Source: Lawsonella clevelandensis (lineage in GTDB: Bacteria; Actinomycetota; Actinomycetes; Mycobacteriales; Mycobacteriaceae). Taken from it: a stretch of DNA of 64,000 bases. The DNA is taken from the NCBI RefSeq assembly GCF_003241315.1, contig NZ_QFOZ01000001.1, forward strand, positions 310,001 through 374,000, given 5' to 3'. Every line of letters starts with the position of its first letter. Position 1 is the stretch's first letter. The notes beneath the pieces were generated by a model, which was not told the DNA's origin, searched no databases, and was given only the letters and a program-made list of their open reading frames with translations. Positions 50,860-60,062 of this stretch are shown in pieces. Both the position numbers and the translations under genes were made by a program.

Positions 50860-52113
50860 TTACTCAACTGGAACAGCGAGCTTTTCCGCTAATGCTCCTG
50901 CTACATGAGCAATTTGCCAGGGACGTGCCTGCGAGGCAACAAGACTGGCAGTAATAGATTCCGGCGAGTTCTCCTCTGTCAGCGTCCAGCTGAGTGTCCG
51001 CAGTGCCTCACCCGCAATAAGATCTTGTGGCTCAATTCCTAGTTCTTCTGCAATACGCTCAGTAACCGTGCGGCACTGTGATAATTTGTGTGCCGCATCT
51101 GGATTTAGTCGTTTCCATTGAGATTGATGAGGTATGGGCTGATCACTGTGAAGCAGTAGAGGTGGCAGTCTATTCGCGGGAGTATGTAAACCATTTTTAA
51201 CGGTGTGCAGCCAACGATTACGGTAGCGGAGTCGTCCTGTTCCTTTAAGAGTCTGTAGGTCCGCTGCTGTCGTTGGCTTAGCTTTCGCTAGAGTAATGAT
51301 GAGACGGTCAGGAAGAAGTCGTCCAGGGGCAATATCTTTTTCTGCCGCTAATGCATCGCGTGATATCCACAGCTGACGAGCTATTTCCATGTCTCGCCGG
51401 GTTTTTAGAGTATGGATGTGTGAGATACTGCGCCAAGGATCTTTTTTCGGTGCAGGACTGGGTTTACACCGTTCAAATTCGCATTCTTGGTCAATCCATT
51501 CGGACCGTCCGCGGTCTAATGCTTCTTTGTATAGTTCATCCCATAGTTCTACGAGATATTCAACGTCAAGAGCTGCATAGTTAAGCCAAGAGTCGGGGAG
51601 TGGTCGGCGAGACCAGTTTTCAGCACTATGGTTTTTAGCAAGATGTAGACCAAGAATTTCTTCGGTAAGGTGTCCCAAATTGCATCGTTTATATCCCAGA
51701 AGGCGTCCGGCAAGTAGTGTGTCTGTCAGATATTGAGGAGTGAGCCCTAACTCCCGTAGGCATGGAAGATCTTGATCTGCGGCATGAAGGAGCCACGTGA
51801 GTGGATTGATGGCCGATGCGAGTGGAGCGAGGTCTTCTTGCGGATGGGAGAAAGCTGTGGGATCAATGAGATAGGTTCCTGCACCCCTCCGGCGAAGTTG
51901 AATAAGCTGAGCCCGTTGAGAATAAGTGAATCCGCTTGCACGCTCAGTATCAAGTGCCAGGATCCCTACGCCAGCAGATAACGACTCAGCTGCCTTTGCT
52001 ATATCGTGGGTAGTGTTTAAAAGAGGGGGAAGTCCTTCTCGTGGAGCATTTACTGGAATGGGCGCAGAGTCAGGTGTTAGTGGTTCTGGTGGCGTCGATG
52101 AACCATTAGGCAT
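50860..52113 (-). CDS. HRDC domain ribonuclease D-like 3'-5' exonuclease
   Basis: A 417-residue exoribonuclease of the DEDD type. Exo motifs are LALDTERASG (near 54), the DTLLAGRLLGY block and YAALDVEYL, giving the DEDDy set. An HRDC domain follows (about 235-320, RRDMEIARQLWISRDALA to LQTLKGTG). Likely role in tRNA or structured RNA 3' processing. It converges with dxs (19 bp) and starts 7 bp after the DUF3000 stop, the usual actinobacterial pairing. Confidence 0.92.
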   Translation of the reverse strand: MPNGSSTPPEPLTPDSAPIPVNAPREGLPPLLNTTHDIAKAAESLSAGVGILALDTERASGFTYSQRAQLIQLRRRGAGTYLIDPTAFSHPQEDLAPLASAINPLTWLLHAADQDLPCLRELGLTPQYLTDTLLAGRLLGYKRCNLGHLTEEILGLHLAKNHSAENWSRRPLPDSWLNYAALDVEYLVELWDELYKEALDRGRSEWIDQECEFERCKPSPAPKKDPWRSISHIHTLKTRRDMEIARQLWISRDALAAEKDIAPGRLLPDRLIITLAKAKPTTAADLQTLKGTGRLRYRNRWLHTVKNGLHTPANRLPPLLLHSDQPIPHQSQWKRLNPDAAHKLSQCRTVTERIAEELGIEPQDLIAGEALRTLSWTLTEENSPESITASLVASQARPWQIAHVAGALAEKLAVPVE

Positions 52114-52120
52114 GATGTCC

Positions 52121-52708
52121 TTAATGATGTTTCGAAAGGTTTGTTACTCCGACAGGAGGTAATCCTGCGACAAATGCGAGAGTTTCGGCAACAGCCTCAA
52201 GATGGGATGTCATAGCATTATCTTCTGCCGTCCACGAAGCTCTTAACTCTAGCTGGTAGGCACGTGGTGGCCCAGATATATCTCCGTAACGAACTGAATG
52301 CGTTGCAGTGACGGTGCCACCCAGCATGGAGAATTTAACATCGCGTTCGTGTAAACCATCTACTAACCATGTCCAGGCAACTTCAGTGAGCATGGGGTCT
52401 TCCGCTACCGCAGCATCCATATCTGCCTGAATATAGGTCACAATGCGAGTTGTCCCATTCCAGGCATCTTGACCACTAGGGTCACAGAGAATGATGAAGC
52501 GTCCGTACGCATCACCTTCGCTTTGTTCAGGGATAATAAGTTCGTCCGGGTGGGATACTTCCAAACCAACGGCATAGCTAAGGGGAGCAAGTCGTTGCGG
52601 AGGACGAATAGGTCCAACTTCAATTTCAGGACGGAATTGAGCGGTTTTAAGAGAATCGACTGCACTATCAAAGGCTGTAGTGTCGAGGCTATTTTCTTCG
52701 CTGGTCAC
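52121..52708 (-). CDS. DUF3000 domain-containing protein
   Basis: A 195-residue actinobacterial protein of unknown function. Hallmarks are RPPQRLAPLSYAVGLEV near the N-terminus, a GRFIILCDPSGQDAWNGTTR block and a C-terminal SWTAEDNAMTSHLEAVAE stretch. It carries a GTG start at 52708. It lies immediately upstream of the ribonuclease D gene on the same strand, with 7 bp between them, so they are almost certainly cotranscribed. Confidence 0.9.
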   Translation of the reverse strand: MTSEENSLDTTAFDSAVDSLKTAQFRPEIEVGPIRPPQRLAPLSYAVGLEVSHPDELIIPEQSEGDAYGRFIILCDPSGQDAWNGTTRIVTYIQADMDAAVAEDPMLTEVAWTWLVDGLHERDVKFSMLGGTVTATHSVRYGDISGPPRAYQLELRASWTAEDNAMTSHLEAVAETLAFVAGLPPVGVTNLSKHH

Positions 52709-52782
52709 GATTATTACGCTAAAACACTGAGAGAAGATTCCCAGTTGACGCGCCGAGCTTTGACAACTTTGAGCGAGTTTCC

Positions 52783-54009
52783 CTATAAGAATGCAGTTTT
52801 ACCTGTTGGATAAGTAGGGTCTTGTATTTTTCGGGCTACACGATACCGCCACAAAGACACGATGAAGATGATGATAAGTAGGAGCAGCCATCCGATAGTG
52901 GCACGGCTATATTCGAACCAGCGTCCGTAGGTAATCCAGCGTGTGGAATACCAGCGGTGTTCTCCCAGAATAAGATATATAGCAAGCCAGGCTGGCCAAT
53001 TTTTAAGAAAACTGGCCTTGCTTACAATTGTCATCACCATGGGGATAAGCATGATGGAGTAGTACCGTTGGCCGAGCGATCCACCTAAAAAAGCGATGAG
53101 GAGCACAGTTCCTGTAACTGTTGTAAGCCACAATCGACAATCAATAGTTCGATAAGGCTGCAGTAATACGATTGTGGCTAGGCCAAGCATGATGACAATA
53201 ATTCGAATAGTCCATGTAAAGGCCGGTGGTGCGCCCCAATAGGCTAACCAGCCAGCAATGGAATTATTGTAGTAGTCACGTACTTCACCTAGATATTTAA
53301 CGGTGCGAGTCCAATATTCTGCAGGATCAGCAGCGATATAGTATCCAATAATGTTGAGGACAGCAGGAATTGCGAACGCGGTAATAAAAGGCCGCCATCG
53401 TTTCAACAAAATGGGGAGAAGAAGAAGCGGAGCCAGCATAGGCTTTATTGCCAGCGATATACCTAGTGGGACTCCCGCCCACCAATTTTTATTGTGTAAA
53501 AGCAGGTAGAGAAAACCGACTTCGCATAAGTAGACAGCTCCATTTATATTGCTGAATACCAGTGTGTTGGTAACGCCTTCGGAGATAAAACTAGCGAAAA
53601 GAAGGATAGGAAGAGCACAGCCTTTCAGACTGAACTCAAACATTTTCACCAAAATAATGGAGGCAAGCACTATACAGAGCGCATTAAACCCTATGAACAC
53701 CCAGCGGCTGATCGTCTCATTAGTAATAAATCCGAATGGAGCCAGGAGGAGAGTACCCGAGGGGGAGTAGAGATAATGTGGATTAGTAAAATTGTAATTA
53801 TCTGTATAAACGGGCTGACCTGCGAGAAATTGCTTTACTGCGTCATAAACAGGAGCGAAGTCATTAGTGATATAGCCATTAACTGCTTGAATAAAGACTT
53901 TATACAGTATGACGAATACCGTAAGCGGCCAAAATACAACAGTGAGTACTTTGTTGAGGGAGTGTTTATCCCATGTACTAGCTGTTGATAAAGGCGCAGG
54001 TGATGCCAT
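52783..54009 (-). CDS. GT87-like polyprenol-phosphate mannosyltransferase
   Basis: A 408-residue multi-spanning membrane protein with about nine to ten hydrophobic helices and a DFAPVYDAVKQFLAG loop after the first helix, typical of the GT87 (DUF2029) family of alpha-mannosyltransferases such as those extending PIM and lipomannan from polyprenol-phosphate-mannose. The PHYLYSPSGTLLLAPFG motif (about 82-97) resembles the Y-x-P-P region of these enzymes. Fits with pimA and patA at 59-61 kb. Acceptor and linkage are not deducible. Basic C-terminal tail (RYRVARK). Confidence 0.85.
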   Translation of the reverse strand: MASPAPLSTASTWDKHSLNKVLTVVFWPLTVFVILYKVFIQAVNGYITNDFAPVYDAVKQFLAGQPVYTDNYNFTNPHYLYSPSGTLLLAPFGFITNETISRWVFIGFNALCIVLASIILVKMFEFSLKGCALPILLFASFISEGVTNTLVFSNINGAVYLCEVGFLYLLLHNKNWWAGVPLGISLAIKPMLAPLLLLPILLKRWRPFITAFAIPAVLNIIGYYIAADPAEYWTRTVKYLGEVRDYYNNSIAGWLAYWGAPPAFTWTIRIIVIMLGLATIVLLQPYRTIDCRLWLTTVTGTVLLIAFLGGSLGQRYYSIMLIPMVMTIVSKASFLKNWPAWLAIYLILGEHRWYSTRWITYGRWFEYSRATIGWLLLLIIIFIVSLWRYRVARKIQDPTYPTGKTAFL

Positions 54010-54076
54010 TCTTTTCCTCGTGGATATCAGGTGATTGACGGTTAGGCGGTACCGTTACTGAACCTAGTCTATGAGC

Positions 54077-54649
54077 TTACTTAGATAGAGAACTAATAAG
54101 AGGTTTCTCTAAAACGACATCATCATTACGAGTTTTGCCTACGTAGTAGATTCTCGTTCCAACAGGTGTAAAACCCTGCTTTTCATAAAAACGCAAAGCA
54201 CGCTTGTTATACGAATTAGTTGCTAACCACAGACTTGAATATCCGCATGCAAAGGCCTGTTCAACAGCATGTTCCATGAGAGCCGTAGCAATACCACACC
54301 CGTGAAATTCTTTTCTTACATATAGCTTATCCACGCCTAGTGACGGTTTTTCTTGCAGATTCTCATAGGCCGTGGGATCCATTTCTGCACCGGCTACAAG
54401 CAGCATATAGCCTAGTAGTTGGTGCGAATTTTGATCCTCCGCCACTACTAAATAGTGAGCTATATTACAGAGATGGTTCAGTAAACGCTCTGTACTGAAC
54501 TGAGACGCACAGTGCTCGATAATATCTTCAGGACCAACACTGTCGGGACATGCCATGGGAAATGTTATGTACGCAAGTTCATTAACCGCAGAGATATCAT
54601 CTTCTCTAGCAGACCGAATAGTACAAGAGGGAGTGGGCTGAGAAAGCAT
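54077..54649 (-). CDS. GNAT family N-acetyltransferase
   Basis: A 190-residue GNAT enzyme. The acetyl-CoA motif VRKEFHGCGIATALMEHAVE is followed by the NSYNKRALRFYEKQGF motif, both clear. The start at 54649 (MLSQPTPSC) is my choice: the open frame continues upstream through two tRNA genes, which cannot be coding. No ribosome site precedes it, but TACACT ends 7 bases before the ATG, so a leaderless transcript is possible. An ATG at 54754 is an alternative. Substrate unknown; polyamine or amino-sugar acetylation is only a family-level guess. Confidence 0.83.
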   Translation of the reverse strand: MLSQPTPSCTIRSAREDDISAVNELAYITFPMACPDSVGPEDIIEHCASQFSTERLLNHLCNIAHYLVVAEDQNSHQLLGYMLLVAGAEMDPTAYENLQEKPSLGVDKLYVRKEFHGCGIATALMEHAVEQAFACGYSSLWLATNSYNKRALRFYEKQGFTPVGTRIYYVGKTRNDDVVLEKPLISSLSK

Positions 54650-54789
54650 GACTATCAGTGTAAAGGAAGAAGAGTCTTTATTTCGAGCTGAGACGTAATC
54701 ATCTAACGATTCCCCATAACAAAAGCGGAAAAGAGGAGTGACTGCACTCTCCATGAACGGATAAAACAAACTAAGCAGTGGCAAATAGC

Positions 54790-54817
54790 AATGTGACGGC
54801 CTTTCGACCGTCACATT
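54790..54817 (-). terminator. Hairpin after tRNA-Val(GAC)
   Basis: Perfect 10-bp stem AATGTGACGG/CCGTCACATT with an 8-base loop, directly downstream of the minus-strand tRNA-Val gene. Only a short T-containing tail follows, so termination strength is uncertain. Confidence 0.7.
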
Positions 54818-54820
54818 AAG

Positions 54821-54895
54821 TGGTGCGCGATACTGGGATCGAACCAGTGACCTCTTCCGTGTCAGGGAAGCGCTCTCCCGCTGAGCTAATCGCGC
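54821..54895 (-). tRNA. tRNA-Val (GAC)
   Basis: Complete cloverleaf: 7-bp acceptor stem GCGCGAT/ATCGCGC, D-arm GCTC..GAGC, anticodon loop CTGACAC (anticodon GAC), T-arm ACTGG-TTCGATC-CCAGT. The 3' CCA is encoded. 75 bases. Confidence 0.96.
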
Positions 54896-54913
54896 AGGCT
54901 TCAAAAAAAAGAG

Positions 54914-54984
54914 AGGTGGAGACGGGAATCGAACCCGTGTGCACGGCTTTGCAGGCCGTTGCCTCGCCACTCGGCCACTCCACC
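54914..54984 (-). tRNA. tRNA-Cys (GCA)
   Basis: Complete cloverleaf: acceptor GGTGGAG/CTCCACC, D-arm GCC..GGC, anticodon loop CTGCAAA (anticodon GCA), T-arm ACGGG-TTCGATT-CCCGT, discriminator U. The CCA end is not encoded (CTC follows). 71 bases. Confidence 0.96.
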
Positions 54985-55000
54985 GCAGGTGTTTCCACCA

Positions 55001-55076
55001 TGGAGCGGATGACGGGATTCGAACCCGCGACCCTCACCTTGGCAAGGTGATGCGCTACCAACTGCGCTACATCCGC
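55001..55076 (-). tRNA. tRNA-Gly (GCC)
   Basis: Complete cloverleaf: acceptor GCGGATG/CATCCGC, D-arm GCGC..GCGC, anticodon loop TTGCCAA (anticodon GCC), T-arm GCGGG-TTCGAAT-CCCGT, discriminator U, encoded CCA. First gene of the minus-strand tRNA cluster. Confidence 0.96.
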
Positions 55077-55466
55077 ATTACATTCCCTGAACTCATGTTC
55101 TTTCGAACGACGCTCGCTCTTGGGCTTGCTCCGATTACATTAGCGGACAACAAGCCCCTGTGCAAAATCGCCTGTTCACAGGTGTGTTGCATGTTGTTTA
55201 CGAACTCGTTTTAGCGTAGACAAGTTATCCGCTGGCACGGTCCAGAATGGGTCACTTCACAATCGTGTGGCAATACGTTACGTGGACACGCTACGTGGAC
55301 AGTGCTTCGAGCAACACTCTAGGAGATCCTCTGGGCAGTACTACTGGCATGTCACGTGCTGCTTGGACAAAGAAGCTGCAGTCTGCTAGATTCTTCTCAT
55401 TGTAGTTGATGCTATCTGGGCGAGTGACACACTCACAGAACGGCTGAATGGCATCGATATGCAAAG
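55077..55466. other. Intergenic region between divergent tRNA genes
   Basis: 390 bp without a credible gene. It must contain the promoters of tRNA-Gly (minus) and tRNA-Val(CAC) (plus). Visible elements are an inverted repeat CCTGTG/CACAGG (55157-55162 with 55177-55182) and the direct repeat TACGTGGACA (55279-55288 and 55292-55301). Nothing more specific is seen. Confidence 0.5.
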
Positions 55467-55538
55467 GGTCCCATGGCTCAGTGGAAGAGCGTCCCGTTCA
55501 CACCGGGGAGGTCGCTGGTTCGATCCCAGCTGGGACCA
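55467..55538 (+). tRNA. tRNA-Val (CAC)
   Basis: Complete cloverleaf: acceptor GGTCCCA/TGGGACC, D-arm GCTC..GAGC, anticodon loop TTCACAC (anticodon CAC), T-arm GCTGG-TTCGATC-CCAGC, discriminator A, no encoded CCA. A TTTTT run at 55540-55544 follows directly. It reads GTG codons, complementing the GAC isoacceptor. Confidence 0.96.
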
Positions 55539-55702
55539 CTTTTTGTATCGTAGTACTGCTCCTGGTTCACTCTTCTCCAGCAGTAAGAAGGATCCTCACT
55601 ACGCTGCGTGGAATATTCGTGCTTCTTCGCGCTAAGATGATCAGGCAACGTCGGTAGCTACCAGGTATGTAGCACCGCACCACAATCAAGGAGCATTTCC
55701 TC

Positions 55703-57790
55703 GTGTCGAATGACTCATCTTCTCAGCAGGCCGCCTTCACAGCGGCCGATCTTGTATTTTCTGTCCCTGCTGGTACGCGCGCTGGTACCGCACTTCGCGA
55801 TACTGACCTACCGACAAAAGGCAGCACGGCAATACTCGGTGTCACCACTAGTGACGGGACTATCCACGATCTTGGTTGGGTAGCCGATAGTGACACTACT
55901 GTTACGGGTATCCCCGCCAACACAGAAGAGGGTCGTACTATTATTCGCCACTCTGCTGCCCACGTGATGGCGCAAGCGGTTCAGCAGCTGTTTCCTAACG
56001 TCAAATTCGGTATAGGGCCAGCTATTGAGAACGGTTTTTATTACGATTTCAAAGTCGATGAACCATTTACTCCAGATGATCTTAAAGCGATTGAAAAAGC
56101 TATGCGTAAGATCATCAAACAAGGGCAGCAGTTCCGGAAATACTCATTTAGCAGTTTGGCTGAGGCGGAAGAGTTTCTCGCTGATCAGCCTTATAAGCTA
56201 GAGCTTCTTCGTGAAAAAGCGCAGGGTGCCACCTTCACTGGTGAAGAATCTGGCGATATCAATGATGGTGACATCACGGTTTATGACAATGTCAATCCGC
56301 GTACTGGGGAAGTACTGTGGAGCGATATGTGCCGTGGCCCGCATGTACCAACCACGAAGTTCATTCCCGCATTTCATCTGACGCGCTCATCTGCAGCATA
56401 CTGGCGCGGTGACCAGAAAAATGACGCGATGCAGCGTATCTACGGAACTGCGTGGGAATCGCGGGAAGCCATGGACGAGTACCTCGATCGTATGGCAGAA
56501 GCAGCGAAGCGTGATCATCGTCGTCTAGGTACAGAGCTTGATCTCTTCAGCTTCCCCGATGAGATTGGTTCGGGCTTCCCCGTATTCCATCCCAAAGGTG
56601 GCATTATCCGCAACGAGATGGAACAGCACTCACGGCGTCGTCATATCGAAGCCGGCTACCAATTCGTTTACACCCCCCACATTACGAAGGGGGATCTGTT
56701 TAAGACTTCTGGTCACCTTGACTGGTATGCGGATGGCATGTTTCCTCCTATGCATTTAGATGAGGAACTCGATGAAAATGGGGAAGTTCGTAAGGCTGGG
56801 CAGGATTATTACGTCAAGCCGATGAACTGCCCGATGCATAATCTTATTTTTGCTTCGCGCGGTCGTTCATACCGAGAACTCCCTCTGCGTCTTTTTGAAT
56901 TCGGCACTGTGTACCGATACGAAAAGTCAGGTGTTATTCATGGTCTCACTCGTGCACGTGGGTTTACTCAGGACGATGCCCATATTTACTGCACAGAGGA
57001 TCAGCTTGAAGAAGAACTCACCAACGTTTTGAACTTCATCATTTCACTACTGCGTGACTATGGTTTGGATGACTTCTACCTAGAACTATCCACGAAGGAT
57101 CCCAATAAGTTTGTTGGATCAGATGAGATTTGGGAGAAATCCACCAGTACTTTGCAGCGCGTCGCAGAGGCATCTGGACTGGAACTTGTTCCAGATCCGG
57201 CGGGCGCTGCCTTCTATGGCCCGAAGATTTCTGTACAGGCACGTGATGCTATTGGCCGCACGTGGCAGATGTCCACTGTACAGCTGGACTTTAATCTGCC
57301 TGAGCGTTTTGGTTTGGAATACACTGCTCCTGACGGTAGCAAGCAGCGTCCTGTCATGATTCACCGTGCGCTCTTCGGTTCTATTGAACGTTTCTTCGGA
57401 GTTCTGACAGAACACTATGCAGGTGCTTTCCCCGTGTGGCTAGCACCTGTACAGGTGATGGGAATTCCTGTTGCGGATGCTTTTGCTCCATATCTGCAGG
57501 ACATCATCGCAGAGCTATCTGCACGCGGTATTCGTGCTGAAGTAGATCTGAGCGATGATCGTATGCAGAAGAAGATCCGTACGCACACCACCCAAAAAGT
57601 CCCGTTCATGCTGTTGGCGGGAGCTCGCGATGAAGAAGCAGAAGCCGTATCGTTCCGTTTCCGTGATGGTTCTCAAGCCAACGGAGTACCTCGTGCTGAG
57701 GCCATAGATCTTATTACGGAATGGGCGCGTTCCCAGCGCAATGAGTCGCCTACCGCTGAGTTGGTAAAGGAAGAACGTGCCAAAGCCTGA
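55703..57790 (+). CDS. thrS: Threonyl-tRNA synthetase
   Basis: ThrS charges tRNA-Thr. The 695-residue protein has an N-terminal TGS-like domain (about 12-75), the second additional editing domain (about 80-240, with HSAAHVMAQAV and CRGPHVPTT), the class II catalytic core with the zinc Cys in MNCPMHNLIF, and the C-terminal anticodon-binding domain. GTG start, AAGGAG 9 bases upstream. The stop overlaps the HIT gene by 14 bp, opening the PIM-linked gene run conserved in mycobacteria. Confidence 0.97.
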   Translation: MSNDSSSQQAAFTAADLVFSVPAGTRAGTALRDTDLPTKGSTAILGVTTSDGTIHDLGWVADSDTTVTGIPANTEEGRTIIRHSAAHVMAQAVQQLFPNVKFGIGPAIENGFYYDFKVDEPFTPDDLKAIEKAMRKIIKQGQQFRKYSFSSLAEAEEFLADQPYKLELLREKAQGATFTGEESGDINDGDITVYDNVNPRTGEVLWSDMCRGPHVPTTKFIPAFHLTRSSAAYWRGDQKNDAMQRIYGTAWESREAMDEYLDRMAEAAKRDHRRLGTELDLFSFPDEIGSGFPVFHPKGGIIRNEMEQHSRRRHIEAGYQFVYTPHITKGDLFKTSGHLDWYADGMFPPMHLDEELDENGEVRKAGQDYYVKPMNCPMHNLIFASRGRSYRELPLRLFEFGTVYRYEKSGVIHGLTRARGFTQDDAHIYCTEDQLEEELTNVLNFIISLLRDYGLDDFYLELSTKDPNKFVGSDEIWEKSTSTLQRVAEASGLELVPDPAGAAFYGPKISVQARDAIGRTWQMSTVQLDFNLPERFGLEYTAPDGSKQRPVMIHRALFGSIERFFGVLTEHYAGAFPVWLAPVQVMGIPVADAFAPYLQDIIAELSARGIRAEVDLSDDRMQKKIRTHTTQKVPFMLLAGARDEEAEAVSFRFRDGSQANGVPRAEAIDLITEWARSQRNESPTAELVKEERAKA

Positions 57791-58373
57791 GTATGTGGAT
57801 ACCGGGGCAGGGGAGCCCAATAAACTCGAACGTTTATGGGCTCCCTACCGTATGTCCTATATCGCGGAAAACCCCGATCCCGTGGAGAATAATACTGAGA
57901 ATGGGGAAGTAGCAGAGCCATCTGACCATGATCCTTTTGTGAAAATTCCGCAAGGGGATGATGAATCTGGTCTTATCATTGCGCGTGGAACATTCTGTTT
58001 TGTGTGTTTGAACTTGTATCCCTACAATCCCGGACACGCTATGGTCATTCCCTATCGAAAAGTCGCACATTATGAGGATCTCACCGAAGATGAGGTTTTA
58101 GAGTTATCGTTGATGACGCAAAGACTCATCCGCGTGATTCGTGCCGTTTCGCATCCTGATGCATTTAATATAGGTTTTAACCTTGGCAGTGGAGCAGGCG
58201 GATCAGTGTCGGAGCATGTACATCAGCATGTTGTTCCTCGCTGGATTGGTGACGCCAACTTTATTACTCTTTTCGCAAACACTAAAGTGCTCCCGCAAAC
58301 ATTGCGAGAAACACGCCGACTACTGTCGGAAGAATGGGTACGTCAAACTGCCGACAGAGATAGTTCGGTATAA
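57777..58373 (+). CDS. HIT family protein, Ap4A phosphorylase-like
   Basis: A 198-residue histidine-triad protein. The triad HVHQHV (H147, H149, H151) is followed by VPRW, and the core starts FCFVCLNLYPYNPGHAMVIP. The orthologue between thrS and pgsA in M. tuberculosis (Rv2613c) is described as a diadenosine tetraphosphate phosphorylase, so the same role is likely here: degrading Ap4A made as a side product by aminoacyl-tRNA synthetases, which fits its coupling to thrS. GTG start at 57777 with AAAGGAAG before it. Confidence 0.9.
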   Translation: MPKPEYVDTGAGEPNKLERLWAPYRMSYIAENPDPVENNTENGEVAEPSDHDPFVKIPQGDDESGLIIARGTFCFVCLNLYPYNPGHAMVIPYRKVAHYEDLTEDEVLELSLMTQRLIRVIRAVSHPDAFNIGFNLGSGAGGSVSEHVHQHVVPRWIGDANFITLFANTKVLPQTLRETRRLLSEEWVRQTADRDSSV

Positions 58374-58382
58374 GGAGAAGCT

Positions 58383-59039
58383 GTGATCGGAAAGTATCTT
58401 CGTCCGGGGATCTCGAAAATAATTAACCCGATAGCTCGCGGGCTTCTCAAAATTGGTGTTACGCCGAATATGGTGACTGTTTTTGGAACAGTTCTCAATA
58501 TTACTTTGGCTATTGTTTTTATTGCTGCTACTAATCACATCATCATTGGTTCTTTACTGTTGGGATTGACGGTTTTTGTCGATCTTGTTGATGGTGCGAT
58601 GGCGCGACAAATCGGCCATGGTACGCCGTATGGTGCGATCCTTGATGCCACCTTGGACAGGGTCGCAGATGGTGCGGTTTTTGGATCAATTTTGTGGTGG
58701 GCTATGGAGAATCGCGCTGGCGATACCTGGCTTCTCATCACAACACTTGTCACCCTGGTCTTTTCGGAAGTTATTTCCTATGCCAAAGCACGTGCAGAGG
58801 CTTCGGGAATTCCCGTCAGCGTTGGTCTTATTGAAAGGCCTGAACGCCTCATTATTTCCTTGGTCTGTCTGTGCCTTACCGGTATCGGTATTCATTACAA
58901 TGTACGGTGGTTGTCGTACTGTATTGATGCCGCCATGTGGGTTTTGGCCATTGGTAGTATTTTTACCGTTATTCAGCGTCTATATGTAGCTTCGAAAGCT
59001 CCAAATGCTAGAGAAGATTTCACCGAACAGGATAATTAA
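58383..59039 (+). CDS. pgsA: Phosphatidylinositol phosphate synthase
   Basis: A 218-residue membrane enzyme of the CDP-alcohol phosphotransferase family. The signature is complete: D67, D70-G71, A74-R75, G79, G84, D88 and D92 in the VDLVDGAMARQIGHG to LDATLDR region, with about six helices around it. In mycobacteria the gene at this position makes phosphatidylinositol phosphate from CDP-diacylglycerol and inositol-phosphate, the base for PIMs. It lies 9 bp after the HIT gene; GTG start with AAGGAG upstream. Confidence 0.92.
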   Translation: MIGKYLRPGISKIINPIARGLLKIGVTPNMVTVFGTVLNITLAIVFIAATNHIIIGSLLLGLTVFVDLVDGAMARQIGHGTPYGAILDATLDRVADGAVFGSILWWAMENRAGDTWLLITTLVTLVFSEVISYAKARAEASGIPVSVGLIERPERLIISLVCLCLTGIGIHYNVRWLSYCIDAAMWVLAIGSIFTVIQRLYVASKAPNAREDFTEQDN

Positions 59040-59099
59040 TCCTTTTATATAAATCGCTGTAGAGAGTTTTGCGGCGCTTTAACAAGGAGTTTTACCTTT

Positions 59100-60059
59100 A
59101 TGGTTGAGCTACATAACTGGTTAGTGGAGCTGCGCGAAGGACTATCCGATAAAGCCTATGCCTTAGGGTGGGCTGCAGTGAAAGCGCTTCCAGGTTCTCT
59201 TTCTGAATGTCTTTTCAATCAGGCTGCCGATGTTATTGCGCGTTGTAAAGATTTCACACAATTACGGAGGAACCTTGCGCGTGTTATAGGTGTTGATGGG
59301 CCAGAGGAAGTCCCTGATGGCCTAGTGCGGGACTCTATTAGGTCCTACGCTCGATATTGGAGAGAAGCATTCTGTCTCCCCACTATGAATATAGAGGAGC
59401 GTTTCTCCGAACTAGATATTTCTGTTACTGGGAAAGAACATATTACTCATGCTCTAGAAAAAGGTCATGGTGTTATCCTGGCGCTTCCACACTCGGGTAA
59501 CTGGGATATGGCGGGCGTGTGGCTTGTCCAGACAGTGGGAACATTTACTACTGTCGCGGAAAGACTCAAACCCGAAAGTCTCTATCAACGTTTTGTTGAT
59601 TATCGGGAAAGTTTGGGATTTGATGTTGTCCCTCTTACGGGGGGAGCAGTTGCTCCTATGCAACGACTGCGAGAAGCATTGTCGCATAATGGGGTCGTGT
59701 GTCTGTTAGGCGAGCGTGATTTGCGAGCTCGAGGGGTAGAAGTAGTCTTTTTTGGCGAAAAAACACGTATGCCTGCTGGGCCAGCTAAACTGGCTATTGA
59801 TACAGGTGCTGTTCTTTGTCCCGTTCATTGCTGGTATACATCACGTGGGTGGGGAATACGTATAGAAGAGCCGTTGGATACCAGCAGGGGAGTGGAATTC
59901 ACTACCCAGAAGTTGGCAAATGTTTTCGAAAAAAATATCGCTCAGCATCCAGCGGATTGGCATCTGTTACAGCCTTTGTGGCTCAAGGATCTATCAGCTG
60001 GTCATCTTTCTCATATTGAAGAAGGTGTGAAAAGGCTCGAACGGGAGAAGGACGACTAA
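59100..60059 (+). CDS. patA: Phosphatidylinositol mannoside acyltransferase
   Basis: A 319-residue LpxL/HtrB-type acyltransferase, the PatA of mycobacteria, which acylates the 6-position of the mannose added by PimA. The catalytic HX4D is H131-D136 in LPHSGNWDMAG, followed by the RLKPESLYQRF and GERDLRARG blocks. It acts at the inner face of the cytoplasmic membrane. AAGGAG precedes the ATG at some distance, and pimA begins 3 bp after the stop. Confidence 0.92.
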   Translation: MVELHNWLVELREGLSDKAYALGWAAVKALPGSLSECLFNQAADVIARCKDFTQLRRNLARVIGVDGPEEVPDGLVRDSIRSYARYWREAFCLPTMNIEERFSELDISVTGKEHITHALEKGHGVILALPHSGNWDMAGVWLVQTVGTFTTVAERLKPESLYQRFVDYRESLGFDVVPLTGGAVAPMQRLREALSHNGVVCLLGERDLRARGVEVVFFGEKTRMPAGPAKLAIDTGAVLCPVHCWYTSRGWGIRIEEPLDTSRGVEFTTQKLANVFEKNIAQHPADWHLLQPLWLKDLSAGHLSHIEEGVKRLEREKDD

Positions 60060-60062
60060 CAC

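Noticed and set aside
54650..54970. N-terminal extension of the GNAT gene
   Set aside because: The frame runs through tRNA-Val and part of tRNA-Cys; it merely happens to lack stops.
55089..55100. GAAC-N4-GTTC as an SOS box near the tRNA genes
   Set aside because: Only the inner eight positions match, and no damage-related gene is adjacent.
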